From Odontesthes bonariensis (Eukaryota; Chordata; Actinopteri; Atheriniformes; Atherinopsidae), in NCBI RefSeq assembly GCF_027942865.1, contig NC_134509.1, positions 24,610,697 through 24,674,696 of the forward strand: a DNA stretch of 64,000 bases. The letters are read 5' to 3'. The position numbers and the translations under genes were made by a program. The notes beneath the pieces were generated by a model. That model had not been told where the DNA came from, searched no databases, and saw only the letters and a program-made list of their open reading frames with translations. Below are positions 53,001 through 64,000 of the stretch, in pieces (position 1 is the stretch's first letter; every line of letters begins with the position of its first letter).

Positions 53001-54814
53001 TTACATGTCGTTATAAACAATGCAAAGATAATTGTCTTTATAAAATTACAGACTCCAACCAACATAGACTCTCTGAGTATAGAACACCACAAAGGACTAC
53101 TTCTATAGTAAAGCCTGAAAGAAATTACAGCCCATTTGTGCGACTGGAAATGAAGAGAATCTCTAGTTCCCGTAGTTGGCTCACTGCTTTGTCAGTAACC
53201 AGATCTGCACTTGCAAGCTGAGCTAGTGGCTGAAGACAAAAGGAATGCAGCATAAACCGCATAAAGAAAAAATTCCTGTAGGTGTAACTACCTAGTTATG
53301 ATAGCCAATAGAAATTCATCAGCATGTGAAACCAAGACATCAGCATTAAACAGACGTGTGAACTTTCTACTCATTACAGAGCAGCAAAGCTCAAAAACGT
53401 ATCTTCTGTGTGGGAAAATGAGGATAAACACAGGCTCCTGTTTGCAGGTTCTTCTGTTTTAAATGAGCTCCACAGTCACATGAATGAGTGTTGCTGATAT
53501 CATCGGTCCTGATGGCTACTACACAGCTTGTCCAACAACGCACAGCAAGAGATAAATGCTGTGATTCCTGCTAAGCATCATCCCTCCTCAACTCTTCTTG
53601 ACTTTCTTTTTGATGCATGTCATTAGGAGACCAAGGCACTTGCCCTTCCAAATTTCTCAGACAGAAGACAACTTAATCTTCATGTAGCTAAGCTGTTCAA
53701 ACGGCCATTTCCCTGAAAATTCTCACCCACCAAAATAACTTGAATAACTTTTTCCGTTGTATCTTTTAGAGTGTTCAGTTTTTTGGTAAACATCAATTGC
53801 CTTGGCCCCCTTCTTTCTGATAAATCCAGGAAGTACTGTGAGTATTAATGGAAGCCAGTTGGAATTGAGTTAAAACGAAATACACAATGGAAGGACAGAG
53901 AGAGAAAGAGTTAGGAAAGAGCAAGAGCCGTACATCAAAAGTGAGGAGACTGTAGAAAAAAAACAAAATAAAAAACACAGCTAACTAAATATAGCGGTAC
54001 CAAAACAAACACGCTCCACAGAATTTCACAGAATTCCTGATATATAACAATTCACACACAGAGAATACACCTTGGACCTCATGTGAATGACAGCACAGTA
54101 CAAAACAGTAGAAATACAGTTACCACCATTGTATAATATATACTTTTCTATGGTACTTTTCAGAAAAAGTTCTTGGGTAGGTGGAACAAGATGGGGCTTC
54201 AGTGCAGTCACTGAAATCAGCAGGTCACGCGAATCCATCGACTTCTCTTTTAAGAATCCAAAACACAGGCTACATGATTCTGTTAGCATATTTAATGAAA
54301 CATCTTTTAGCTTTTGTTGGTTTATTTTCCCAATTTTAAATCTTGTGCGCTGATGTTTTTTGGCAGGAATACTATGCACCTCAAGACATAAAGATCTATA
54401 TAACCAGCAGACAGTTGGACTAAACACTGGAAACTTGACTCATTTAACCAAAAAAAACCCAAAGAAAATGTAGAACTTTTTCCAATTTTTAAGATTCATC
54501 TTCTTGGCATGAAATAAAACGGTTCGTCCATTCAGCGACCATACAGACCCTGCGTTATTGTGTTCCTTGTTCTAAGTGATCGTGCCCTGACCAAGAGCTT
54601 CTTTACAGACTCGATAATCCTCCTCTGTTTCCATCCTGTCCTTCATCTGCACAGATCTGAGACGGGTGGCGGGAACACGCTGAGGCCATGCAGGTGCCGC
54701 TGCCCGGCTGTTTGAAGTTGGTGCAGGTGGAGGAGAAGGAAGCAGCAGAAAAGAAGGATTACTCGGGTGCGGCTGAACTCCATCCCGTTACACCCTAATC
54801 TATCTATCTTTCCC
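50070..54814 (-). other. mafg: mafg 3' UTR (inferred, about 4.7 kb)
   Basis: No coding sequence follows the mafg stop for 4.7 kb. AATAAA on the minus strand at 50091-50096 is a good last polyadenylation signal. Long 3' UTRs are known for mammalian MAFG, which supports treating this as transcript. It contains A homopolymers at 50527-50552 and 52436-52452. The exact 3' end is inferred. Confidence 0.45.
50091..50096 (-). terminator. mafg: Candidate mafg polyadenylation signal
   Basis: AATAAA on the minus strand (plus-strand TTTATT). Other AATAAA signals lie between here and the stop codon, so shorter transcripts are possible. Confidence 0.4.
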
Positions 54815-55415
54815 TCAAGACCGTGCATCCGTCTTTGACTTCACTATTGTAATCACGCTGGTCGCCGTCGCCACCTTCCCCGGTATGAGCGGACCAATGA
54901 CCGAGGATGCCACCCCTCCACCCCCTCCTCCTCCAGCCCTCACCCCGACCCCGACGGTGGGGCTTCGTGCCACAGTCCTGGCAAAGGTCTGCAATGCTTC
55001 GTACTTAGACCTCAGAGCATCCAGCTCGATGCGCATCGAAGCGTTCTCATTGGCCAGTTTGTCCACTTCCTGCTGCAGCTGGGCCTTCTGCTTCTCCAGC
55101 TCCTCCTTCTGGGTGACCCGCTTCACTCGGCAGCTGGCGGCATAGCCCCGGTTCTTGAGGGTGCGCCTCCGCTGTTTCAGCTGCAGGATCTCATCTTTGG
55201 AGAGCCCTCGGAGGTGCTGGTTCAGCTCCCGCACCGACATGGTCACCAGCTCGTCGTCGGTGAGACTGGTGCCATTCTCTCCCGGCTCACGCTTCACCTG
55301 GAGGAAAAGGGACGAAGCAGGGGAGGCGCTCAGACCAAATCAAATACAGAGAACTCCGGTTAAATGTACGGTCGCTCACCTTTAAGGCTTTATTTCCTTT
55401 GTTAGTCGTCGTCAT
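54815..55415 (-). CDS. mafg: Small Maf transcription factor MafG
   Basis: A bZIP protein without an activation domain. It heterodimerises with CNC factors (Nrf2, NF-E2 p45, Bach1) on Maf recognition and antioxidant response elements in the nucleus. Exons: 55380-55415 (12 codons, MTTTNKG start) and 54815-55297 (160 codons), joined across an 82-base intron; 172 aa (human: 162). Visible: the sumoylation motif VKRE at 13-16, the extended homology region ([13 protein letters not shown], 31-43), the basic region with the Maf-type tyrosine ([12 protein letters not shown], 61-72), a leucine zipper to about 115, and the conserved C-terminus [17 protein letters not shown] run of seven Gly at 134-140 accounts for much of the extra length. 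MafG fits better than MafK or MafF from the N- and C-termini. Whether it is the a or b fish copy cannot be told. Confidence 0.95.
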
Positions 55416-55587
55416 GCCACAAGAGCCTTGCTCTTCTGCACAGACCTTTGGAGACACATAAGCATAGAAAATTCACACCGAGGCAACCACATCATAATAA
55501 ACAAATGTGGTAAAGAAAAAACACAATTTTTACATTGAATTTAAATTGATTCGTTTCAGATCACTATCAAGCAAAGTAGAAACATAC

Positions 55588-55654
55588 CACATGTAAATCT
55601 GCCACTGTGGCACGGTCGTGGGGACTTGTTACAGATTTTTGCATCTTTATGAGT
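55588..55654 (-). CDS. mafg: Candidate upstream mafg exon, possible N-terminal extension
   Basis: A 67-base block with a strong acceptor before it (a pyrimidine-rich stretch ending CTCTCATGCAG) and a GTATGT donor after it. It holds an ATG at 55644 followed by 19 open codons (MQKSVTSPHDRATVADLHV). If joined to an acceptor after CTCCAAAG, the next exon would be 55380-55445. The frame then runs through VCAEEQGSCG into the usual mafg Met without a stop, adding 29 residues. It may equally be a 5' UTR exon that happens to be open. Confidence 0.4.
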
Positions 55655-55754
55655 CTGCATGAGAGAAAGTGACAAACTTTTCTTAGAATTTCCCTGACTT
55701 CCTGTTTCCTTGTGGTTTCACTGACAGTGCCCACTACCTTCGAGCTGTTGAACT

Positions 55755-55810
55755 CTCATTGGCTGGCTTCAGGCCAATAGGAATGAAATGAGCGAGAAAG
55801 AAGAGGAAGT
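55755..55810 (-). promoter_or_regulatory. mafg: Candidate promoter upstream of mafg: paired CCAAT boxes and ETS-like site
   Basis: AGCCAATGAG (minus strand, 55755-55764) is a perfect NF-Y box, and GGCCAATAGG (plus strand, 55772-55781) is a second, in opposite orientation. AGGAAGT (55804-55810) is an ETS-like core. Their position 100-170 bases upstream of the candidate exon fits an alternative promoter. This would conflict with reading that exon as internal. Confidence 0.3.
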
Positions 55811-58800
55811 GGTAAAATTTGTGGGAAGGACTCCTGAGGAACACTAACTGTAACAACCATCTCAACTGCACGCCTAAACAAAGAGAAGAAGAAAAACAGA
55901 TGAAAACACCTGCACCTGCGGGGGATGAAAAGAGTCAAACAAAATTAAAATTAAGCATGTGCAAACTGAACAAAAGTGGAAACAAGAGACAATAGGATTG
56001 AGACAGAAGTGTGAATCAGATGTCAACAAAGAGCGAGAGTGGAAGTGCAAAAGATGAGATCAGTCCTTAGAGCGCACTGCTCCGCAGATGAGCATCTCCA
56101 CAAGCTCTCAATGACATGCTTTGTGTGGCGTGTTGGCCTTGCTCTCATCTCTCAGACCTGCGTGTGTGTGTGATAAAGAGAGGCTATTGTTGTTGTTGCT
56201 GCTGCTGCTGAACGATCATCATGAGACCAGTCATGATGATTCAGCAGATTCCCGATATCACTCCCCTCCTCCCCTCTCCCCCACACAAATTTCAGCTCTC
56301 CTCTCACACACACTCCGATTTTAGGTGTTAAACGGTCGCAGGAAATGAAGAGTTCGACCAGAACATAGCTATGGGCTAAGGTCAACAAGAATGCATGCGA
56401 TTGGCTGTTTAACATATAAACATAGTTGTCCTCAAACCATAAAAACCTGCCTCGCCGCTGCACCTGATACCGCTGAATCAGAAATTCAGTTAAACAGGTC
56501 CGATGATTAAAGACAGGAAAAGTTAAGAATAAGAAAATAAAGCTGGGTTAATTTAAAAAGCTCCTTCTTCTGAAGTGAGCACATGTATGCGACACCTAAC
56601 CAACACGTCCCGTTTTATCTTTATTCTTTTCTACCAAAAAATAAAAAGGCACCACTGAGCGTGCCAGTGTGCCTCCCCCACAATGAACCTCTGTCTGTCT
56701 GCGAGGGTGCGCGAGCGTTTGTGCGAGCTCCGCCACAAATCCTACAGTTATAAATAGCGTCAGATCAAAGAAAAACACAGCAGCGAGCACAGCTAATTAT
56801 GCGTGTGCATAAAACATATCAAATGTACAGCAGCTTAAAGATTATTTGAATTTTTCTACGGCGTGAAGAAGAGTGTGGGAAAAGAGCTATGACGCGTGAG
56901 GTTTAACACGATGGAGCACTTCCAGTTCACCTTAATGAGTTTGGTTACTCAGTTTCACATGTTTTCTCATTTAACTGCGTGAATAAAGAGCGTCTTCTCA
57001 ATAACTGGATGTCGTCCATCCTCATGTTCCTCTGCACTCTTGTATTTTGTTGGGATGCAGCCTCCTACAGCTCGAGGTGCATCCTCACACAATAGACACA
57101 TCAAAGACATGGAGGCTGCCAGGGGTGGGGGTGGTGAGTAAAGACAGAGGGGGCAAGAAAAAAAAAAAAAAAAAAAAAAAGGGAGGATGTTTTCCTGGCA
57201 GGCACTGGTTTATTTCCCCTGTGCCCAAACCCCCCACCCTCTATCGAAATACAAACAAAAAACATGCCGCCAAACACGTATACGTTACCCTGCTGCCATG
57301 CCAGCGGGGCACAATAAAACGCACATGAAGTTAACACACAGTTAGCTGAAAGCACACAAACATGCAATCTTAACAGTTTAAAGAACTAATAAAAAAAACA
57401 CAATGTTTTTGTATACTTCAAAAGGTTTGATACCAAGTTTAAACAGAATCGCCTTAAAAAGATGTTCCTAAACAATAAAACGGGCATCCACTGGATCCGA
57501 AATTCACTGTGTAGCGACGCATCAGCTACAAACATACAGTCAGGGCCGTAAAGAACCGTCTTCAGCAGAAAGAACAACAAACAGATGGTGAGGCTCCCAC
57601 AGAGCCCAGACGTCAACATCACGGAGTCGAGGATAACAAGAACAGACAGAAGATACTGAGACAGCACAAATCCACGGATCAACAGCAGCGACTTCTCCGA
57701 GATGCCTGGCACAACTAACCTGCCAAGTGCACAGGTGTACAGAGGAAAGTTGCTTTCAAAGGGAGTGTGGCTTTAAGAAAATGGTCTGCACTTACATAGC
57801 GCCTTGTAACCTTGTCTAGACAATGTGGCGTTCAGTGTCATGCCCAAAGACACCCACTTACCTTTTTATCAAGGTGACCACTTTACCTGCTGATGCACAG
57901 CTATACTGCTTAGGTCTATAACAATAATTCAAAATAACGCATTACTAATATTTACGAATAATCTGATTAACTATTAATTTGCCTTTTTTTTTTTTTTTTT
58001 TAAATGTACATTTTATGGGTTAGGGTGACAAACGGCCTTCTCCAGGTTACCGGGCTCTCCCATTTCTTTTTCCTGGAAATTCAAATGTGTCCACATCAAT
58101 GTCAACGTGTTTGGCTTTGAACTAAATCCACAATGTTGATGTCAGTGGATAGTTATTGCAATGCAGCGGGTCGACTAGTGGACATATTAAGCCTTTAAGA
58201 GAAGCAGCTGGTGCCATAAAAACACAACAAGAACGAGGTGCTAAAAGTGAAATACTGGAAGTCGTGACGGAAATCCAACATTTTTGTTGTTATTCAGGTG
58301 AATCGAAACTTTTCCAATGGTTCTGTTAAAGAATCAATCAATCAATCTTGATTGTTAAATTATGGCTTTCTGCGGTTTGTAAATTTGTTCTTAATTTAAC
58401 AAAAAAAAAAAAAGTGCCAGAGTTGAACAAAACACCAACTGAAATAAATCATGATTGAATGCAACAGAGTCGCAGTTAAAGAAAGATGAGGTTTGTGCTT
58501 CGGCAACAAAAAAATGACCGTTTCCTTTAATGGAGTTAAAAATGTTTCCCATGCATGTTGTATTACTACAATCCCAATGTTTGTTCCATGTCTAACTCCA
58601 GGATTCAATAGTTTCCCGGTCTTTATATTTTCTTTACAAACCAAAGAGAAGAAGACTTATTTGTAAAACTTTACGATTAGTTGTTTGGTCGGTGCTCAGA
58701 AAAAATATTGACCGACCAGCTGTCCAAAAAACCAGTTATTTCCTCAGACAATGAAAAACAAGGGTCTGGACACATTACTTATACGTACATAATGATACAT

Positions 58801-59379
58801 AATCAGCTCCTAAGGATTGAAGGTGAGCTCTGGAGTTCTTGTAATGCTGTGAAAAGTTTGTTTTGTTTTTCTCATTCACACACTGCAGACATTAACCACG
58901 CTGCTAACGTGAAACACTAACTGTTTTGTCTGTTTGTCAAGAGTTATAAGGAAGGAAAGTAATTCGAATTCACAGTTCATTCAACGATAAAACTTTACTT
59001 CGTTTACATGAAAGTTAAATCTGTAGCCGTAGCTAGAGTAGCAGCAGCCCACTGTAACAAAGAGGGTGGACCGGGAGTAGGTCAACCAGGTTAAGGATCA
59101 TCTGCTGTGTTAAGGCAACGTTCTTCGTACACTGAGCTGAGACAAACAAGCACATACACAAAAGATCTGGGGGTGTCCTTGCCATTAAGTTTGTGGGGTG
59201 ATCGTTGCAGTGTGGTCAATGCCAAAGCCGCTGTTGCTACAACAGACAGCCTTTTTGCTGTGGCAGGCGGTATTTTTATGGAGCAACTGAAAGAACGCTG
59301 ACTACTCAAGAGTAGAGCTGCTTACAGTTACAGTGGAGAGACAACCCCCCCCCCCACACACACACACACACAGGACAGA
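55811..59379. other. mafg upstream region, no gene recognised
   Basis: Probably mafg first intron or 5' flank. It holds CA/GT and GCT microsatellites near 56160-56210, an A run at 57154-57180, a T run at 57982-58001, and around 57780-57870 a short piece resembling a LINE or SINE tail (TACATAGCGCCTTGTAACC). No conserved exon is visible. Confidence 0.4.
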
Positions 59380-59930
59380 CATGAAGGTGAGGATGGTGGC
59401 GAAGGTGAAAAATGGTGGAGACGAGTAAAATATGGCTGGAAGACAAGAAAAGATAAAGTTGGGAGGGGAAAAAAGTGACAGATTGGAAAGATACCAAGGT
59501 GAGATCAGAGTAGGAAGAAGGAGGAGGAGGAAGAGGAGGGAGTGCTGGTGGTGGTGAAGGAGGACTGAAAGAATGCTGACGTCCCCAGAGCTGATTAGCG
59601 TTACACAGAGACATCACACCCACAGCCGACAAAAACGCTGAGTATGGAGGGAAGACGGGGTGGGGGGTGCAAATGACAAGGGAGAAAGAAGAAAAAGAGA
59701 GACGAGCGAGTCGGGAGGAGGAGAAGGACAGAGGTGGGGATGAAGGGAGATGAGGGACGAGTGGGACGATGGGGAGGGCAGAGGAGGAGGAAGAAGAGGG
59801 GGTGGGAGAGTGTTTGGGTGAAAATGCATCCTCAACACATTTGTAAGAGCTTAGCTGTTGAGTACGGGGAGTCGAATGAGGGAGGGAGGGGAGATTGGGG
59901 TCGATGAAAAAAAAAAAGAAAAAAAAGTGA
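59380..59930 (+). repeat. Long purine-rich (GA) tract
   Basis: About 550 bases in which the plus strand is dominated by A and G, with GGAGGAGGAGGAAGAGGAGG-like clusters at 59519-59545 and 59780-59805, short mixed interruptions, and an A-rich end near 59905-59930. The opposite-strand open frames (P, S and L rich) are by-products. Confidence 0.75.
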
Positions 59931-61173
59931 ACTCAGCAACGACCACTAAACTAAAACCTCCAATGAGAAAAGTTCTGAAGCTGATCCAGTTTGATGAAGC
60001 CCCCCCCCCCCCAACCTGCAGAAAAGCTTCACATCAAGTCTTGTGGACAAAACCAGTTCTGGAGAGAAGGAACCAAAATGAGAGTAAAAGAGTGACAGGA
60101 GGTAAACGTGATGATCATAGACCTTATAAAGATAGATGAAGGAGCACAGGACTCCTTTCTCTTCATGAGGTGCAGACCAGCAGGATAATGAACCCTGTGC
60201 ATGCTTGTGTGCGTGAGGCAGCTTCAGACAGGGCTCTAATTAATCTTGTTTGAGGGAACCTTCTGCTCCGGTCACTACTGCCACACACCGACGAATTTCC
60301 TAGAAAGAGACTTACTTAAAAGCCAGTAAAGCGCCACACAGACGGAGGAAAATAAACGACCAGATTAGTGGCTCCAAAAATTACCCGAGGGCTGGTGTAC
60401 ATGCGCAGTAACAAGACAGCAGGTAGGGAATGATAAAGGACAGATTCTAAGAGACACAAGTCGTCTGTGATGGAGTGTTTATTGAATAAATCCGACTATA
60501 ACAGCCGCCTTAACTGCGCCTTCTCCCTTAAGGCAACTCTCCCAGCAATAACTGAGAAGACAAAAAGGATGAGTGAGGCAGTGAAGACGCGCAGAAGGAC
60601 ACAGAGGCGACATCACAGAGGGACACAAAGGCAGCATAATATGGAGAGCAGGAGTTAAAACCTCAGAGCAACAAAAGTCAGCTCCTGGCGGCGGTCCACC
60701 TTGCTTTTGTCAAAAAAACAAACAAACAAAAAAAAAAAAACCAAAGCAAACAGCCCTGGCACTCATTGATATAGTGTGGGCCGAGGGTGTTGAGGGAGTT
60801 AGTAAATAATTAACGCCGGGCGCTGTGTGGAGGCTAATTGAGAATTAGAAAACAGATCAGAGATAATGGCAACCTGTGAACAGAGAGGACGCTTCCACAG
60901 CAGAGATGCAGGAACACGGAGAGAGGAGCGACTGGGAGAGAAACGACACCAGTTCGAGCTCGGTGTGCATTAGAGACAGAGAGGGAAGTTATTAACGGGA
61001 ATATATGCAGAGCATGAAATAAGCATGATAATAAAACAGAGATAGAAAACACAGGAAGGTGAGGAAAGACTTGGAAAAAGGCTCAAATCTAGCCCCTCCT
61101 ATTTGTATTATAGTAATTAGAGAGAAAGAGCAATAATTTTCACACTCTTCTGAGAGTTAAAAAAAAAAAGAAG

Positions 61174-61218
<45 letters not shown>

Positions 61219-64000
61219 CGTGTGTTTGTGAGACAAGCGTGTTATTAAAGACAAGAAAAAGTCCTGGCGTCGACACGTTTTTCCCATTTCAGGTAGTAAG
61301 TCGGAGTGTGATGACAAATTTCCCAACACAAGCAAAAAAAAAACTGCACTGTCAGGCAATTGAGCTCTGGCTCCTTTTTTTTTTTTTTTTTTTTTTTCAT
61401 AAGCACTTTTTCTTTTTTTTGAAGGGAGAAAGTATGTAAGTACTTTAGGTTAAGTTGCTTCTCTCTTTGTGTTTGTGTGTGCGTGTGAATAACAAACAGA
61501 GCTGCGAGGGAAGACAGCGATAAGTCAAACGGCGTGTTGAGTTTATTTCTCCCAGACACCGTTTATCCCTGGTCAGCAATACCAAGTTGAGACAAAGAGA
61601 AAGTTGGAGTGGAAGCAGAGTAAGCATCATTCGTCTCTGTGGGAATTCATTCATCATTATCAGTCACTTTAATGACAAACTACGTTAAGGAACGTCTCAG
61701 CAAATGTAGGGGGAACACAGAAGGGTAGACGTGTTTGTGGATAATAGATGTGCCATAGGCAGCAGTGGCCTTCAGAGGACATTCCTGGTGACCATTTTTA
61801 GGTTTTCCACCAGCTGTCAATCATTTCAGATGGTATGAATAGCATGTGTGTGTTTCCTTCTGCAGCAGTGCTTCCTCCATTTCCTCATAAAAGCACACCA
61901 AACATCATCAGTTAACAGACCAACACCGTACACACTCCTGAGACTTTAAAACAAAATAACACGAGTGCTCAGAGAGCACATCCTCCACCATGGCCACTTC
62001 AGTTTTCTGCAATTTTAATGAAAATCATCTCGAGCTGCACAAAAATTTCATGAGCTCTGCCTTCATTGATGCTCCAAGTCTCAACTAAACTGGGTAATTT
62101 TCTCTGTAAGACGGAAACAAACCAACCAATCTCCACCATGACTTCCTCCTTTGGGGAGGAATAATATCTTAAGACCAGTAACTAAATGTTCAGTACTTGG
62201 TTCAGTAGTTGAGCTTCTTAAAATAATTCCAGGTTTTCCTGCCCCACGTTCGTAAATGTCAGCCTTAATTTTTGACTGCTGGTCGCATAAAAACAAAGTG
62301 TTTGATGATGTCCCCTTGGACGCTAGAAACTCATTACCAGAGCTCAGCGGGAACACTACATCATCCATGGAAAACTCAGGGAAAATAATCATTAGTTTCA
62401 GAGAGCACAGAAAGAACGAGGAAATATTCTTGCACTGGTTGTAAAAGGCAGGAAAAATCTGATCTGTGTGCTGAGAACCTAAGGGCATAAGGGTTGTAAA
62501 ACATTAAGAAGGTCTACGTGATGATTCCCAGTCCCATCAGTCCCATTCAGTGATTCTGAAGTGATTTCATCTCAAAGATGAAACCATAGCTTCAGATGAT
62601 GTTGGTCGTGTGAAACTGTCACGTTAAAACTCAGGAGGACTGCTGTTGCTTGGAAATGATCTAATGTCACAGGTGACGGCAAAGAAGCGACACAGACACA
62701 CGCATCTTTCTTCCCTCTCTTTGCTCCCTGGCATTGATCCACTGTGTGTGTTGTGATTCTTTTTAAGGTTCAGAAATCCACACCACAATCCGAGGATCGT
62801 CACACTGCAGTTAAAAAATGCGGCAAGTTGGTGCTTTGAGGTGATGCAACTAGTAGACAACCGGTGGTGCGGATATTCCTGTTAGTAGGGCCTTCGCAGC
62901 ATCTCGATGCGGCCACATCGACCACAACGGCGTGCAACGTGTTTCCACTAACTGCGGCCTTTAAAAAAAAAAAAAAAAAAAAAATCATTCCAGAGCTCCT
63001 CAAAGAGGGAAAACGTGGGAACTTTACCCAGAGATCACGCAGATTCGAAGAGTAATAACAGAGTCTGATCTTCAAAACAGAAAGTGCAACTTAAACTGAG
63101 CTCAAACTTGTTTTTTTCATTTCCTAATCCTTCTGATTTCTGGGGCATGTTGCAAAGGGATTTGTCTTGATTTCATACTTTTCTTTTTGGTTCTCAGGGA
63201 AGTTATGTAAATAAGGAGCTGAGGCTCCTGTGGAGGGCGAGTATGTATAGCACACACAGTCTAAACAACACAAGGGCGAGCGGCACGCTCACACGGAAGC
63301 AGAGTAGAGGGGAGAAAAAAAGAAACAGTGAAGCGCAGCAATGATTATACACCAGATCTGCTTACACCATATTTCATCATTACTGTGGAGAAAAAACACT
63401 CAACTATTGATCTGCCCAACTGCTTCCTTTTCTCACAGCCTCGCCCCCACCCCGACTCCATCTTTTATTCCTGCGTTTACGTCTCTCGTTCCACTTCTTG
63501 CAACACTAGATGAAATTTGCAAGCAAAACAAGACTTCGCTGAGACGGATCCCAGTAGTACACAAGACCATAAACACGCAGACGATATGAAGAAATTATGC
63601 TTCGAGACACCGAATGTTCAGACTCACGCAGGAGGTGGACAGAATATTGCGAACACCTGTGCAATCTATTGCAATCCACTTCTACAGCCCTGCAATAAGT
63701 GCTGCCTCTGTGCGGTCGTCTTTAATGCAAACCCAGAGCAGATGAGGATGTAGAAACTATGTAGCTTAACAATTTAGTGCTTTACTTTAGTACCAGAACT
63801 TCATTAACCACAGCTTCCGCAGAGTTATAGACTTGGACACCTCCTTAAGTTACAGCGAGGCTTGGTGTTTAACTGCAACAGCTTTCAGGTATCAACCTTG
63901 GTGTGGCCAAAGCAAAATGAAACACTAATTGATTTTAGAAATATAAATATATATTTTCCACAATCTATGCCATAAGATAAAATATAATTAAATTGTGTGC
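59931..64000. other. Right end of window, no gene recognised
   Basis: It holds a C run at 60001-60012, an A run near 60730-60740, a GT microsatellite at 61178-61213, T runs at 61376-61397 and A runs at 62960-62982. I see no exon with conserved protein features on either strand. It could be mafg 5' flank or a distant first intron. Confidence 0.4.
61178..61213. repeat. GT dinucleotide microsatellite
   Basis: About 18 TG units, followed by GTGCGTGCGTGTG. Confidence 0.9.

Noticed and set aside
54885-55145. 86-codon plus-strand frame over mafg
   Set aside because: It is the antisense shadow of the conserved mafg bZIP exon.
59306-59838. Pro/Ser/Leu-rich minus-strand frames of 74-108 codons
   Set aside because: They arise from the purine-rich tract read on the other strand and have no family features.

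Overview
The window is teleost fish genomic DNA, probably a percomorph although the species cannot be fixed from this sequence. It carries five vertebrate-type split genes, all on the minus strand, with short GT-AG introns. The surroundings are rich in fish-type repeats: hAT, PIF/Harbinger and Tc1/mariner DNA elements, L2-like LINEs, and long CA/GT microsatellites. One gene is the G-alpha-v class, which is kept in fishes but absent from tetrapods. I see no bacterial, organellar or viral genes.

Layout from low to high coordinate, with every gene read right to left. (1) 1-12102: the 5' end of gnav1, a G-protein alpha subunit. Only exons 1 and 2 are recognisable; the rest presumably lies left of the window. 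The 11.7 kb to their left holds decayed transposons and microsatellites. (2) 12.1-16.4 kb: intergenic, with a hAT element flanked by a perfect 8-bp target duplication. (3) 16397-23261: pcyt2, CTP:phosphoethanolamine cytidylyltransferase, complete in 12 coding exons (400 aa). (4) 23.3-26.3 kb: the pcyt2 promoter area, a Harbinger element with a LINE tail inside it, then the probable sirt7 3' UTR. (5) 26288-36365: sirt7, complete in 10 coding exons (409 aa). Introns 6 and 7 both begin with GC instead of GT, and the 5-kb intron 9 holds a four-layer nest of transposable elements. (6) 37363-47586: ccp110, a centriolar capping protein, in 9 recognised coding exons (1186 aa), with a hAT element in one intron. 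(7) 47.6-50.1 kb: intergenic, with a nearly G-free A/C tract and AT repeats. (8) 50.07-55.65 kb: mafg, a small Maf transcription factor, with a 4.7-kb 3' UTR and a possible upstream coding exon. (9) 55.7-64 kb: upstream of mafg, with no recognised gene, a long purine-rich tract and several homopolymers.

The order mafg-sirt7-pcyt2 matches the mammalian cluster on human 17q25. ccp110 and gnav1 are not part of that human cluster. The genes do not form a pathway: they serve signalling, phosphatidylethanolamine synthesis, nucleolar deacylation, centriole control and stress-responsive transcription. The points most worth a second look are the paired GC-AG introns of sirt7, the open N-terminal extension of mafg, a CTCF-like site in the roughly 180-bp gap between ccp110 and sirt7, an 11-bp motif shared by intron 1 of pcyt2 and sirt7, and the nested transposons of sirt7 intron 9.
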